In this document: positions 7,052-14,080 of the stretch, piece after piece
Layout: every line of letters begins with the position of its first letter
Position numbering within the stretch: position 1 is the first letter of the stretch
Source of the DNA: JBMNSK01 sp050945155
GTDB lineage: Bacteria; Actinomycetota; Coriobacteriia; Coriobacteriales; Eggerthellaceae
Reading direction: 5' to 3'
Assembly (NCBI GenBank): GCA_050945155.1
Contig: JBMNSK010000036.1
Coordinates: 1-14,080, forward strand
DNA length: 14,080 nucleotides
Position numbers and translations under genes: made by a program
Notes under the pieces: model-generated
The model's database searches: none
The model's input: only the letters and a program-made list of their open reading frames with translations
What the model was told of the DNA's origin: nothing

Positions 7052-8362
7052 ATGCTTAAAAAGCTTCGGATAAAGTTCATTGCTTTAAGCATGATTATGG
7101 TTGGACTCGTGCTTATTGGTACTTTTCTTATCATTGGCATTACTGAATACAACCGCGAACAAGCAAATGTCACCAATGCTCTCCAGACTGCCATCGACCA
7201 AACGGCACACGCGGCAGAAAAAGCCGACAACGCAAATCCCGCCACAACGCCTAATCCCTCAGAGCCCGCACCTGACCAAACAGAGACGCGCAACGATATT
7301 TCTTCTCCTCAAATTGGACGCGCATACGAAAATGGCCCAACACAGTTTTCAGTACCGCTTGCGGTTTACTCACTTGATGACCAAGGCAAGTTCAACCTGG
7401 AATCCGACTTCACCACAGCTTCGCTATCAGATGAAGTACTTGCCCAAGCAAGCTCTGAAATAGAAGATACGGATGCATCGTCAGGCGAACTCAATGATGT
7501 CGGACTCTACTATCTTAAGACGAAGATTAACGACACTACCTATATTGCGTTTGCCGATTCTTCGTCAGCAAGCAACTGGCAGTCCCTAGCCGTAAAGTTA
7601 GTCATTGCTGGAGTAATAACCCTCATCGTCCTCTTCATCATTACCTACTACTTTTCTCGGTGGGCCCTGCGCCCTGTCAAAGAGGCCTGGGATTCTCAGC
7701 GTCAATTCATCGCCGATGCATCACATGAGCTTAAAACCCCGCTCACGGTGATTTTGGCCAATACCTCAATCTTAAAGAAGCATCCGAAGAAAACACTCGC
7801 TTCTCAGAGCCAGTGGATTGAAGGAATTGAATATGAGGCTCAGACCATGGAAAGCCTTACCAATGAGATGTTGGAGCTTGCCCAGATTGAATCAGCTCCA
7901 AAACATGAGCATCTGCCCCTAAACCTAAGCGACCTCATTGACCGCAATGTCCTTCAGTTTGAATCGCTTGCCTATGAAAAGGAATTTACCTTGAACGCAG
8001 ATGTGGAAGCAGATATTGAGATAAAAGGTGATGAAGCCCGGCTTAACAAGATGGTTGATGCCCTCATTGAAAATGCTGCAAAGTATACAAACGTTGGCGG
8101 GTCTATAGACGTCAATCTCAAGAAAAAAGGCAACCTTGTTCTTTTTTCAGTTCACAACGAGGGAACACCGATTCCTGCTGAAGACCTACCGCATATCTTC
8201 GACCGCTTCTACCGAAGCAACAAAGCCAGAACGAGCGGAACCGGTGGCTTTGGACTGGGCCTTGCTATTGCTCGCGGCATTGCCGAAGAGCATGGCGGAG
8301 ATATCACCGTTACAAGCTCCCAGGCTGAAGGGACAACCTTTATTGCCACCCTGCAATCCTAA
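7052..8362 (+). CDS. membrane sensor histidine kinase
   Basis: A 436-residue kinase partnering the regulator just upstream. A short cytosolic N-terminus leads to membrane segment 1 (about 9-31), an extracellular region of about 145 residues and membrane segment 2 (about 180-201). The extracellular part begins with a low-complexity Ala/Asn/Pro/Thr-rich stretch (about 52-82) and matches no sensor domain I recognise. The H-box FIADASHELKTPLT places the phospho-accepting His225 only 24 residues after the membrane, too close for a full HAMP domain. The ATPase domain has the N-box LIENAAKYT (Asn341), then VHNEGTPI, IFDRFYR and GFGLGLAIA (399-407). AGGAA overlaps the regulator's stop codon as a ribosome-binding site. 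The signal sensed is unknown; envelope or phosphate-related cues are guesses from the neighbouring operon. Confidence 0.95.
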   Translation: MLKKLRIKFIALSMIMVGLVLIGTFLIIGITEYNREQANVTNALQTAIDQTAHAAEKADNANPATTPNPSEPAPDQTETRNDISSPQIGRAYENGPTQFSVPLAVYSLDDQGKFNLESDFTTASLSDEVLAQASSEIEDTDASSGELNDVGLYYLKTKINDTTYIAFADSSSASNWQSLAVKLVIAGVITLIVLFIITYYFSRWALRPVKEAWDSQRQFIADASHELKTPLTVILANTSILKKHPKKTLASQSQWIEGIEYEAQTMESLTNEMLELAQIESAPKHEHLPLNLSDLIDRNVLQFESLAYEKEFTLNADVEADIEIKGDEARLNKMVDALIENAAKYTNVGGSIDVNLKKKGNLVLFSVHNEGTPIPAEDLPHIFDRFYRSNKARTSGTGGFGLGLAIARGIAEEHGGDITVTSSQAEGTTFIATLQS

Positions 8363-8444
8363 GATAACTGTCACGGACTAATAACCTGATAGCTTTCTAT
8401 CCCTGAAGTTCGACTCTTCTAAGAAACATGTGCTTTCTTTCCTG
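8363..8444. other. short gap between convergent genes
   Basis: The kinase and the PPDK regulatory protein gene end facing each other here. Two small hairpins are possible, at 8388-8401 (GATAG/CTATC) and 8421-8439 (AAGAAA/TTTCTT). Neither is GC-rich or followed by a clear T-run, so no confident terminator can be named. Confidence 0.4.
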
Positions 8445-9365
8445 CTAGGCATTAAGCGCATGCGTCCCAGAGATATGGTTTGACAGTGCAGCCTGCGGAC
8501 TTGAATCGTGCATATGCTCGTAGTACATCAAAATTTCCTGAGCAGTTTCTTCGACAGCGCGTTTCTCGGTATGAATCACAATGCAGCCCAAACGCCTCAT
8601 CAAGCGACGAGCACTGTCGAGCTCTTCATAGACATAGGTTGGATCCGCATAGTTTTTCGCAACTGAATTGGCGGCGCCTAGGCGACGCTTACGTATGCTT
8701 ACCAACAAGTCAGGGTCAGTTACCAAACCAAAAAGACGTGTTCGATCAACGTTGTAAATCTCTTTTGGCGGATCTGAGTACAAATCAAGCGGGATGTTTG
8801 CAACTTTATAACCTTGCTGAGACAAATAAATAGAAAGCGGCGTTTTGGAAGTACGCGAGACTCCCAAAAGAACAATATCTGCTTCGCCAAGTTCATGAGG
8901 ACGACGTCCGTCGTCATGGTCAATCGTAAACTCCACTGCCTCAATACGACGAAAATAATAGGAATCGGCGACATGGAGCCCACCGGGTTTCGCGGAAGGC
9001 TCACGTCCAGTAATTTCTGCAATGGCTCGCGTTGCATCCGTCATGAGGTCAACCCCAATAAAGCGAGGGTTCTCAGCACAGTATCGAGTCAGCTGTTCAG
9101 CTAAATCATCATCAACTAAGGTATAAAAGACTAAGATGCGAGGATCGCCAAAATGCGTTTTATGATATTCACTCCGGGCATCAAGAAACTCCTTAATTTC
9201 CATGAACGAGCTCACCTTGGGCAAAGTATCTATATCGGGGTTACTTACCCCAAACTGAACGGCTGCAGCCCGTGCAACGGCCTGACCAGTCACCCCTACC
9301 GAATCGCTGATCACGTAAATGGTAGGAATTGTCGCTTCGTCACTTGAGTGATGATTCTCGTCCAT
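8445..9365 (-). CDS. pyruvate, phosphate dikinase regulatory protein (DUF299)
   Basis: A 306-residue bifunctional kinase/pyrophosphorylase. Members of this family inactivate PPDK by ADP-dependent phosphorylation of the active-site threonine and reactivate it by phosphorolysis that releases pyrophosphate. Seen here: the start of the fold IYVISDSVGVTGQAVARA (16-33), FTIDHDDG (146-153), the P-loop-like GVSRTSKTP (168-176) and the C-terminal EELDSARRLMRRLGC. The related family that acts on PEP synthase has the same fold, but ppdK in this window makes PPDK the natural target. GAGG sits a few bases before the ATG. Its start is 15 bases after the glyS stop, so it is probably cotranscribed with glyQ-glyS. 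The GlyRS-to-regulator-to-ppdK order known from other bacteria is broken here by five genes. Confidence 0.95.
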   Translation of the reverse strand: MDENHHSSDEATIPTIYVISDSVGVTGQAVARAAAVQFGVSNPDIDTLPKVSSFMEIKEFLDARSEYHKTHFGDPRILVFYTLVDDDLAEQLTRYCAENPRFIGVDLMTDATRAIAEITGREPSAKPGGLHVADSYYFRRIEAVEFTIDHDDGRRPHELGEADIVLLGVSRTSKTPLSIYLSQQGYKVANIPLDLYSDPPKEIYNVDRTRLFGLVTDPDLLVSIRKRRLGAANSVAKNYADPTYVYEELDSARRLMRRLGCIVIHTEKRAVEETAQEILMYYEHMHDSSPQAALSNHISGTHALNA

Positions 9366-9380
9366 CTCTACCTCGTTTCT

Positions 9381-11471
9381 CTATTTAGCCCCCTTTGCCA
9401 TTTTGCCAAAATCAGCAACATGGGCAAATACCTCTACAAAACGATTAAGAATCTTTAATCGGTTGTCACGAACTTCCTCATCATCGGTCATAACCATAAT
9501 CTCATCGAAGAACTTATCAATTGGCCCACGCAAATTTGCAAGAGCAGACAGAGCTGACGCAAAATCGTTATTTTGCAGGGCATCCTTTAAGCCCACCTCG
9601 GTTTGGTCAACCGCTTCAATAAGTGATTTCTCTACGGGCTCGAGAAGAGCTTCGTTTACGTCAGTGCCACGAGACACATCTGCAAGGTTATGAGCGCGCG
9701 CATAAGCAGTAGCAAGGTTGTCAAACAGCTCCGGCGTCGTCTTTCGGGCAGAGTCAAGAACTTTCACGCGCTTCGAGAGCTCAAGGGGTTCCTGCACTCC
9801 AACCGCAAGAATTGCTTCAATCGTATCGGCCTCGTTACCTTCGTTTCGCAATTTGACTGTCTCGCGTGTAATAAAGAAGTCGATAACTTCTTGGGCAACA
9901 GCCTCCATATCAAATGAGATGCCCTGTAATTCGTAGCTCTCCAACGCAACCGCAATTGCGTCAACAAGAGAGAACTCAATACCAGATTCAAGCATGGTGA
10001 CAATACCAAGTGCCGACCTGCGCAGGGCAAATGGGTCTGAAGTACCTGTCGGAGCTTGCCCTACCGAGAAAAGACCACAGATAGTATCAAGCTTATCGGC
10101 AATCGCGATTACCTTGCCAACGCGCGATTGGGGAAGGTCATCTCCCGCAAAACGAGGTCGGTAGTGTTCGGCTATAGCCTGTGCAACCTGTTCATTCTCA
10201 CCTGAGGCAAGTGCGTAGTACGAACCCATAATGCCTTGCACGGAAGTGAACTCAACTACCGCATTAGTAACCAAGTCCGCTTTCGCTAAGTAAGCAGCAC
10301 GATGTGCGTCCCGCGCATCTTCTTCAGGCAGACGAATTTCGCGACTTATGTAGTCGGCAAGGGCAACATTTCGTTTTGTTTTATCTTTAAGCGTTCCCAA
10401 TTCCTCTTGAAAAACTACGGAATCGAGCTTATCGATATACGACTCAAGCGGGTGCTTAAGATCTTCTTCATAGAAGAATTTCGCATCATCAAGGCGAGCA
10501 CGAACGACGCGTTCATTGCCATCTATGATGGCTTCAGAGCAATCTGGGTCGCCGTTTGAAACAACAATAAACTTATTCGTCAGTTTTCCCGATGCATCAT
10601 AGAGCGGGAAATAGCGCTGATGCATAAGCATGGCATCGACAATAATCTCTTCGGGAACTTCTAAGAATTCCTCATCAAAGATACCAACGAGCGGTGTTGG
10701 CTGTTCGCAAAGGTTAATGACTTCTCGCAAGGTTTTAGGAGGAAGAACGGCTTTAAGCCCCGTCTCTTCCTCTATAGCGGCAACCCCTGCACGAATAGCC
10801 TCCTCACGTAATTCCTCGCTCACGATGACATGAGCATCAGATACTACCTGAAGCAAGTCTTCTGCTGACTTTACGAGGTGCGGACCCGGCGAAAGAAAAC
10901 GGTGTCCCCAGGTCATATTCCCCGAGTCAACATTCGCAAAGTGTACGGGAACAACCTCATCGCCAAACAAGGCGACAAGCCAACGAACAGGACGTGAGAA
11001 ATACTCATGGGTACTTCCCCACTTGCATGACTTCGGCCAAGAGATGCCAGTAATAATTTGTCCAAGCACCTGAGGAAGCAAATCTATAGTGGTCTGAGAC
11101 GGGATATGGCGTGTTGCAAAAACGTAGTTGGTGCCTTTTACATCACGCAGTTCTAAGTCATCAACCGTAAGTCCCTTGCCGCGAGCAAAACCAATGGCAG
11201 CCTTGGTAGGGTTTCCGTCCTCATCAAACGCAATCTTTGCAGCGGGGCCGCGGAATTCTTCGTCCAGTGCCTCGGTCTTTTCACCCAGGTTTTCGACAAT
11301 CGAAATAAGTCTGCGCGGTGTTGTATAGATTTGAACCTCACCATGCGGGATTCGTAGGTCATCAAAAAGCTTAGGAACAAGCGCTTCGAGCTGCTGTGTC
11401 GCTGAGTGCAGGTCAAAAGCGGGTATTTCTTCGGTTCCAATCTCAAAGGCGAGCGTACGTTCTTGCGACAT
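9381..11471 (-). CDS. glyS: glycyl-tRNA synthetase beta subunit
   Basis: The beta subunit of the two-subunit glycyl-tRNA synthetase, needed for tRNA-Gly recognition; it works with the alpha subunit encoded immediately upstream. The chosen start (ATG 11471-11469) gives 696 residues, normal for the family, and begins MSQERTLAFEIGTEEIPA, the typical N-terminus. A longer reading frame from 11510 lies inside glyQ and lacks support. Internal family marks are EYFSRPVRWLVALFGD, LMHQRYFPLYD, a stretch reading NERVVRARLDDAKFFYEEDL, ADKLDTICGLF and PTGTSDPFALRR. Only one base separates its start from the glyQ stop. The frame is unbroken. Confidence 0.97.
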   Translation of the reverse strand: MSQERTLAFEIGTEEIPAFDLHSATQQLEALVPKLFDDLRIPHGEVQIYTTPRRLISIVENLGEKTEALDEEFRGPAAKIAFDEDGNPTKAAIGFARGKGLTVDDLELRDVKGTNYVFATRHIPSQTTIDLLPQVLGQIITGISWPKSCKWGSTHEYFSRPVRWLVALFGDEVVPVHFANVDSGNMTWGHRFLSPGPHLVKSAEDLLQVVSDAHVIVSEELREEAIRAGVAAIEEETGLKAVLPPKTLREVINLCEQPTPLVGIFDEEFLEVPEEIIVDAMLMHQRYFPLYDASGKLTNKFIVVSNGDPDCSEAIIDGNERVVRARLDDAKFFYEEDLKHPLESYIDKLDSVVFQEELGTLKDKTKRNVALADYISREIRLPEEDARDAHRAAYLAKADLVTNAVVEFTSVQGIMGSYYALASGENEQVAQAIAEHYRPRFAGDDLPQSRVGKVIAIADKLDTICGLFSVGQAPTGTSDPFALRRSALGIVTMLESGIEFSLVDAIAVALESYELQGISFDMEAVAQEVIDFFITRETVKLRNEGNEADTIEAILAVGVQEPLELSKRVKVLDSARKTTPELFDNLATAYARAHNLADVSRGTDVNEALLEPVEKSLIEAVDQTEVGLKDALQNNDFASALSALANLRGPIDKFFDEIMVMTDDEEVRDNRLKILNRFVEVFAHVADFGKMAKGAK

Positions 11472-11472
11472 C

Positions 11473-12444
11473 TTAGGCCTCCTTCTTCTCAGAAGCGGCT
11501 TCGGCGTCATCTTCGCCGCCTTCTAAACTCATACCCACCACATGCTCCATATAGGAAGCGCAGCATGCCTTAGCAAGCGTACGTACGCGCAAAATATACG
11601 CCATACGCTCAGTTGCAGAAATGACTCCGCGAGCATCGAGAAGGTTGAAGGTGTGGCAGCACTTAAGCACGCTGTCATAAGCTGGAAGAGGAAGGCCGGC
11701 CGCAAGAATACGTTTGCACTCTGCTTCTCTATCGTTAAATTCCTTGAACAAGAATTCGGTGTCGGCAATTTCAAAATTAAACGTTGAATACTGCTTTTCG
11801 TTTTCGAGATAAACATCTCCGTAGGTAAAGACGACTCCGTCATCACCACGAGACCAAACGATGTCGAACATGCTATCGACGCCTTGAATATACATGGTGA
11901 GACGCTCGAGTCCGTACGCGAGTTCAACAGGTGTCGGGCTGCACTCAAAGCCACCAACTTGCTGGAAGTAGGTAAACTGAGTAACTTCCATACCGTCAAT
12001 CCAAACTTCCCAACCAAGACCCCAAGCACCTAAAGTAGGACTTTCCCAGTCATCCTCGACAAAGCGTACGTCATGTGCCTTAACATCAATACCAATTGCC
12101 TCTAAGGAACCGAGATACAAGTCCTGGATATTGTCCGGAGAAGGCTTAATGAGAACTTGGAATTGAAAATAATGTTGGGTCCTGTTCGGGTTTTCGCCAT
12201 AGCGACCATCAGTAGGTCTACGGCAACCCTGAACATAAGCGCACCGCCAAGTATCAGGACCAAGCGAACGCAAGGTAGTTGCGGGAGCATTCGTACCGGC
12301 ACCAACCTCATTGTCATAAGGTTGGAGAATGACACATCCGCAGCTAGACCAATACCGCTGCAGATTCATGATTACATCTTGGAATGTGGGCGGCAGATTT
12401 TCTGCATTCTTCGCCTGCCCCTTCTGAAGATTTTGACTCACCAT
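11473..12444 (-). CDS. glyQ: glycyl-tRNA synthetase alpha subunit
   Basis: The catalytic alpha subunit of the two-subunit enzyme, a class II synthetase that forms glycyl-adenylate. Its 323 residues include LQPYDNEVGAGTNAP (40-54), RRPTDGRYGENPNR (75-88), VEDDWESPTLGAWGLGWEVW, GMEVTQFTYFQQVGG, YGLERLTMYIQGVDS and FNLLDARGVISATER, nearly identical to the E. coli protein. Differences worth noting are Gly73-Cys74 where E. coli has Pro-Ser before the RRPTDG motif, and extra cysteines at 35, 37 and 68. The C-terminal tail is acidic and Lys/Glu-rich. The ATG has AAGGAG four bases upstream. It starts 23 bases after lepB, too close for a T-box leader, so glycine-responsive control is not seen here. 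Confidence 0.98.
   Translation of the reverse strand: MVSQNLQKGQAKNAENLPPTFQDVIMNLQRYWSSCGCVILQPYDNEVGAGTNAPATTLRSLGPDTWRCAYVQGCRRPTDGRYGENPNRTQHYFQFQVLIKPSPDNIQDLYLGSLEAIGIDVKAHDVRFVEDDWESPTLGAWGLGWEVWIDGMEVTQFTYFQQVGGFECSPTPVELAYGLERLTMYIQGVDSMFDIVWSRGDDGVVFTYGDVYLENEKQYSTFNFEIADTEFLFKEFNDREAECKRILAAGLPLPAYDSVLKCCHTFNLLDARGVISATERMAYILRVRTLAKACCASYMEHVVGMSLEGGEDDAEAASEKKEA
11478..11484 (-). promoter_or_regulatory. glyS ribosome-binding site inside the end of glyQ
   Basis: On the minus strand this reads AAGGAGG, six bases before the glyS ATG, and it encodes the Lys-Glu-Ala end of GlyQ. This strong site fixes the glyS start at 11471 and suggests that the two subunits are translated in a coupled way. 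Confidence 0.85.
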
Positions 12445-12467
12445 ACTGCTCCTTGCTAGTTAGCGAC

Positions 12468-12992
12468 TTAGTTCAGCACACCTACCTGGTCAAGAGGCCA
12501 ATAGATAAAACACCCTCGACCGTTAATTGAAGAGACCTTAATGGCCCCGAAATAACGCGAATCTTTTGAGTTCGTGCGATTGTCGCCCATCACCCACACA
12601 TAACCCTCAGGAACGGTATAAGGATAGGTGATGCCCTCAGATTTTTCATAGGGGTAGGATTTTTGACCATTCGTATACGGCTCATCGATGGCTACGCCAT
12701 CGACATAGACGCGCCCATCGATAAGATTGACGGTTTGCCCACCCGTTGCAATAACACGTTTGATTAGGGTTCGGTTCGGAACTTCCGGATCTTCAAAGGT
12801 AACAATATCTCCCGCTGCTGGCTCTCTAAAGTAGTAGCTTACTTTCTCTGCTATAACTATGTCATTAGTCATAATCGTGGTTTCCATAGAAGCAGATGGG
12901 ATTTGGTAGGGCTGAATCACGAAGGCGCGAAGAAACCAGGCCAACCCTAGGATGATTGCGACAGTTAGTATGAATTTAAGGAACTTTTTCAT
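12468..12992 (-). CDS. lepB: type I signal peptidase
   Basis: A membrane-anchored serine protease that removes signal peptides from exported proteins. The 174 residues begin with KK and one membrane segment (about 7-26). The nucleophile Ser35 lies in IPSASMETT and the general base Lys78 in RTLIKRVIA. GDNRTNSKDSRYFG near the C-terminus is the conserved box E. With one N-terminal anchor and short length it resembles Gram-positive SipS-type enzymes. The ribosome-binding site is unusual: GAGGAG lies about 15 bases before the ATG and only AGG touches it, so initiation may be weak. The 91-base gap before it shows no T-box; short GCGGT/ACCGC complementarity is present but no clear terminator. It would be followed by glyQ on the same transcript. 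Confidence 0.96.
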   Translation of the reverse strand: MKKFLKFILTVAIILGLAWFLRAFVIQPYQIPSASMETTIMTNDIVIAEKVSYYFREPAAGDIVTFEDPEVPNRTLIKRVIATGGQTVNLIDGRVYVDGVAIDEPYTNGQKSYPYEKSEGITYPYTVPEGYVWVMGDNRTNSKDSRYFGAIKVSSINGRGCFIYWPLDQVGVLN

Positions 12993-13083
12993 CCTGTATT
13001 TCTCGTGCTCCTCACAAGCAAATCATTGTTTCTAACCGCAGGCCAATGTTTTTGGTGCGGTCACGGTGCACTATGATACCGCT

Positions 13084-13881
13084 TTAACTTTCCGAGCCGT
13101 TATCTACCAATAAAGAATTTAGAAAATTTACCTCATCAGGAGATAAATCATAGTCTTCAAGCAAATCAGGCCGCAAGCGAGCAGTTCGCTTCAGACTTTC
13201 TTCTTTGCGCCACTGATCTACCGCAGCATGGTCACCTGACAAAAGTACCTCGGGAACTTTCATGCCGCGAAACTCAGCCGGACGCGTGTATTGAGGGTAC
13301 TCCAAAAGCCCCTGGGCAAAACTCTCGTCTTCTGCCCCATGTTCTGCCCCGAGAACCCCCTTAAGCTTTCGGACCACAGCATCGATGATGACCATCGACG
13401 CAAGTTCCCCACTCGTAAGGACATAATCACCAATTGAAAGCGTATCGTCAGCCAGGCTTAAGGCGCGTTCATCAATGCCTTCGTAGTGGCCACAGACAAA
13501 CAGGAGCCGCTCCTTGCATGCGAGCTCTTTTGCAATCTCATCAGAAAACTTCCGCCCGCAAGGACTTAAAAAAATCGTATAGGGCTTGCCAATAGCTTGA
13601 GTCGTATTCGACGAAGCACGCTCACTACTTTGGCTTGAAACCGCAGATCCATATGAAGAAATTGCTTCATATGCTTCAAAAATTGGTTCACACTTCATGA
13701 CAAGGCCATCGCCTCCGCCATAAGGATCATCATCGGTTGTTCTATGGCGGTCATGCGTCCAATCTCTTAAATCGTACGCATGAAATTCAAGGATGCCTTT
13801 GGTTTGAGCGCGAAGCATCATAGAGGTATTCATGACCGAATCAAACATTTGAGGGAATGTCGAAAGAGTTTCGATAATCAT
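13084..13881 (-). CDS. trmD: tRNA (guanine-N1-)-methyltransferase
   Basis: Methylates N1 of guanine 37 in tRNAs that have G at 36-37, using S-adenosylmethionine, which prevents +1 frameshifting. The 265-residue SPOUT enzyme shows HDRHRTTDDDPYGGGDGLVMK (43-63 region), FLSPCGRKF (104-112), FVCGHYEGIDERA (128-140), the knotted cofactor loop SIGDYVLTSGEL (149-160) and LLEYPQYTRPAEFRG (192-206). The acid of the active site lies in the EDESF segment (184-188). A Ser-rich insertion at about 76-97 makes it slightly longer than the E. coli protein (255 residues). The start is six bases after the rimM stop. Upstream TAGG and GAGG within the end of rimM serve as a modest ribosome-binding site. Confidence 0.97.
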   Translation of the reverse strand: MIIETLSTFPQMFDSVMNTSMMLRAQTKGILEFHAYDLRDWTHDRHRTTDDDPYGGGDGLVMKCEPIFEAYEAISSYGSAVSSQSSERASSNTTQAIGKPYTIFLSPCGRKFSDEIAKELACKERLLFVCGHYEGIDERALSLADDTLSIGDYVLTSGELASMVIIDAVVRKLKGVLGAEHGAEDESFAQGLLEYPQYTRPAEFRGMKVPEVLLSGDHAAVDQWRKEESLKRTARLRPDLLEDYDLSPDEVNFLNSLLVDNGSES

Positions 13882-13887
13882 GAAAAC

Positions 13888-14080
13888 CTATGCCTCATCG
13901 ATATCTACAAGCCCACCAGGCAAATTCATAATAACGTGCTTCTTGTCATTATCGCTGAATTCAATGAAATCAGATACGAACGGAATTAAAACTTCGTCGC
14001 GACCCTCACCTCGGTCAACAACAAGAATGGGATGTGCGGGATTATCTTCAATTTCCCGTATGACTCCAATTTCTTTCGTA
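13888..14080 (-). CDS. rimM: ribosome maturation factor RimM, C-terminal end only
   Basis: Only the last 63 codons and a stop (TAG, 13890-13888) are inside the window; the N-terminal part is cut off. The peptide includes HPILVVDRGEGRDEVLIPFV, then SDFIEFSDNDKK and NLPGGLVDIDEA. This is the PRC-barrel end of RimM, which binds ribosomal protein S19 and helps mature the 30S subunit. The position directly before trmD is the usual one for rimM and supports the call. Confidence 0.9.
   Translation of the reverse strand, partial: TKEIGVIREIEDNPAHPILVVDRGEGRDEVLIPFVSDFIEFSDNDKKHVIMNLPGGLVDIDEA

Noticed and set aside
2814..8436. Short words ATGTGCTTT and CTCTTCTA found near both edges of the cassette (2814-2822 and 2844-2851; 8428-8436 and 8414-8421)
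   Set aside because: They could be taken as insertion footprints, but they are only 8-9 bases long, occur in swapped order and do not form clean flanking repeats; chance is enough to explain them.
11472..11510. Upstream ATG extending glyS by 13 residues
   Set aside because: It lies within glyQ and adds an Arg/Pro-rich leader absent from the family, while the ATG at 11471 has a strong AAGGAGG six bases upstream and gives the usual N-terminus.
12445..12467. Possible T-box leader before the glycyl-tRNA synthetase genes
   Set aside because: Only 23 bases separate lepB from glyQ, far too few for a T-box, and the 91-base gap before lepB shows no T-box signature.

Overview
The window looks like chromosomal DNA from a low-to-mid GC actinobacterium of the class Coriobacteriia, probably Atopobium/Olsenella-like. 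This is an inference from three things: a two-subunit glycyl-tRNA synthetase (glyQ, glyS), a pyruvate phosphate dikinase with its DUF299 regulator, and a rimM-trmD-lepB run. A clostridial Firmicute is the main alternative. Nearly all the sequence is coding and no mobile element, tRNA, rRNA or CRISPR array was seen.

Layout from right to left along the minus strand: the C-terminal end of rimM (13888-14080), trmD, lepB, glyQ, glyS and the PPDK regulatory protein (8445-9365). These genes are closely packed and probably form one or two housekeeping transcription units. At the left edge (1-2523, minus strand) lies ppdK itself, missing its last residues because the window ends. The regulator's target threonine and the catalytic histidine of PPDK are both readable (Thr476, His478).

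Between the regulator and ppdK sits a five-gene accessory cassette. A minus-strand operon encodes a VTC-type polyphosphate polymerase domain protein (5364-6221), a DUF4956 membrane protein (4645-5340) and a large beta-helical lipoprotein of the Cthe_2159 carbohydrate-binding type (2861-4645). Transcribed divergently on the plus strand are an OmpR-type response regulator (6372-7043) and a membrane histidine kinase (7052-8362). The 150-base divergent region carries an 11-base-period direct repeat placed so that one bound regulator could act on both promoters.

The cassette is the most interesting part. The gene content suggests a two-component-controlled system in which a cytosolic triphosphate-tunnel enzyme makes polyphosphate (or a related polyanion), DUF4956 provides a membrane partner and possibly a channel, and a surface beta-helix binds a polyanion, acidic glycan or calcium. 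This model is inference. The 337-base gap upstream of ppdK also holds an unusual nested inverted-repeat structure with several competing G-runs.
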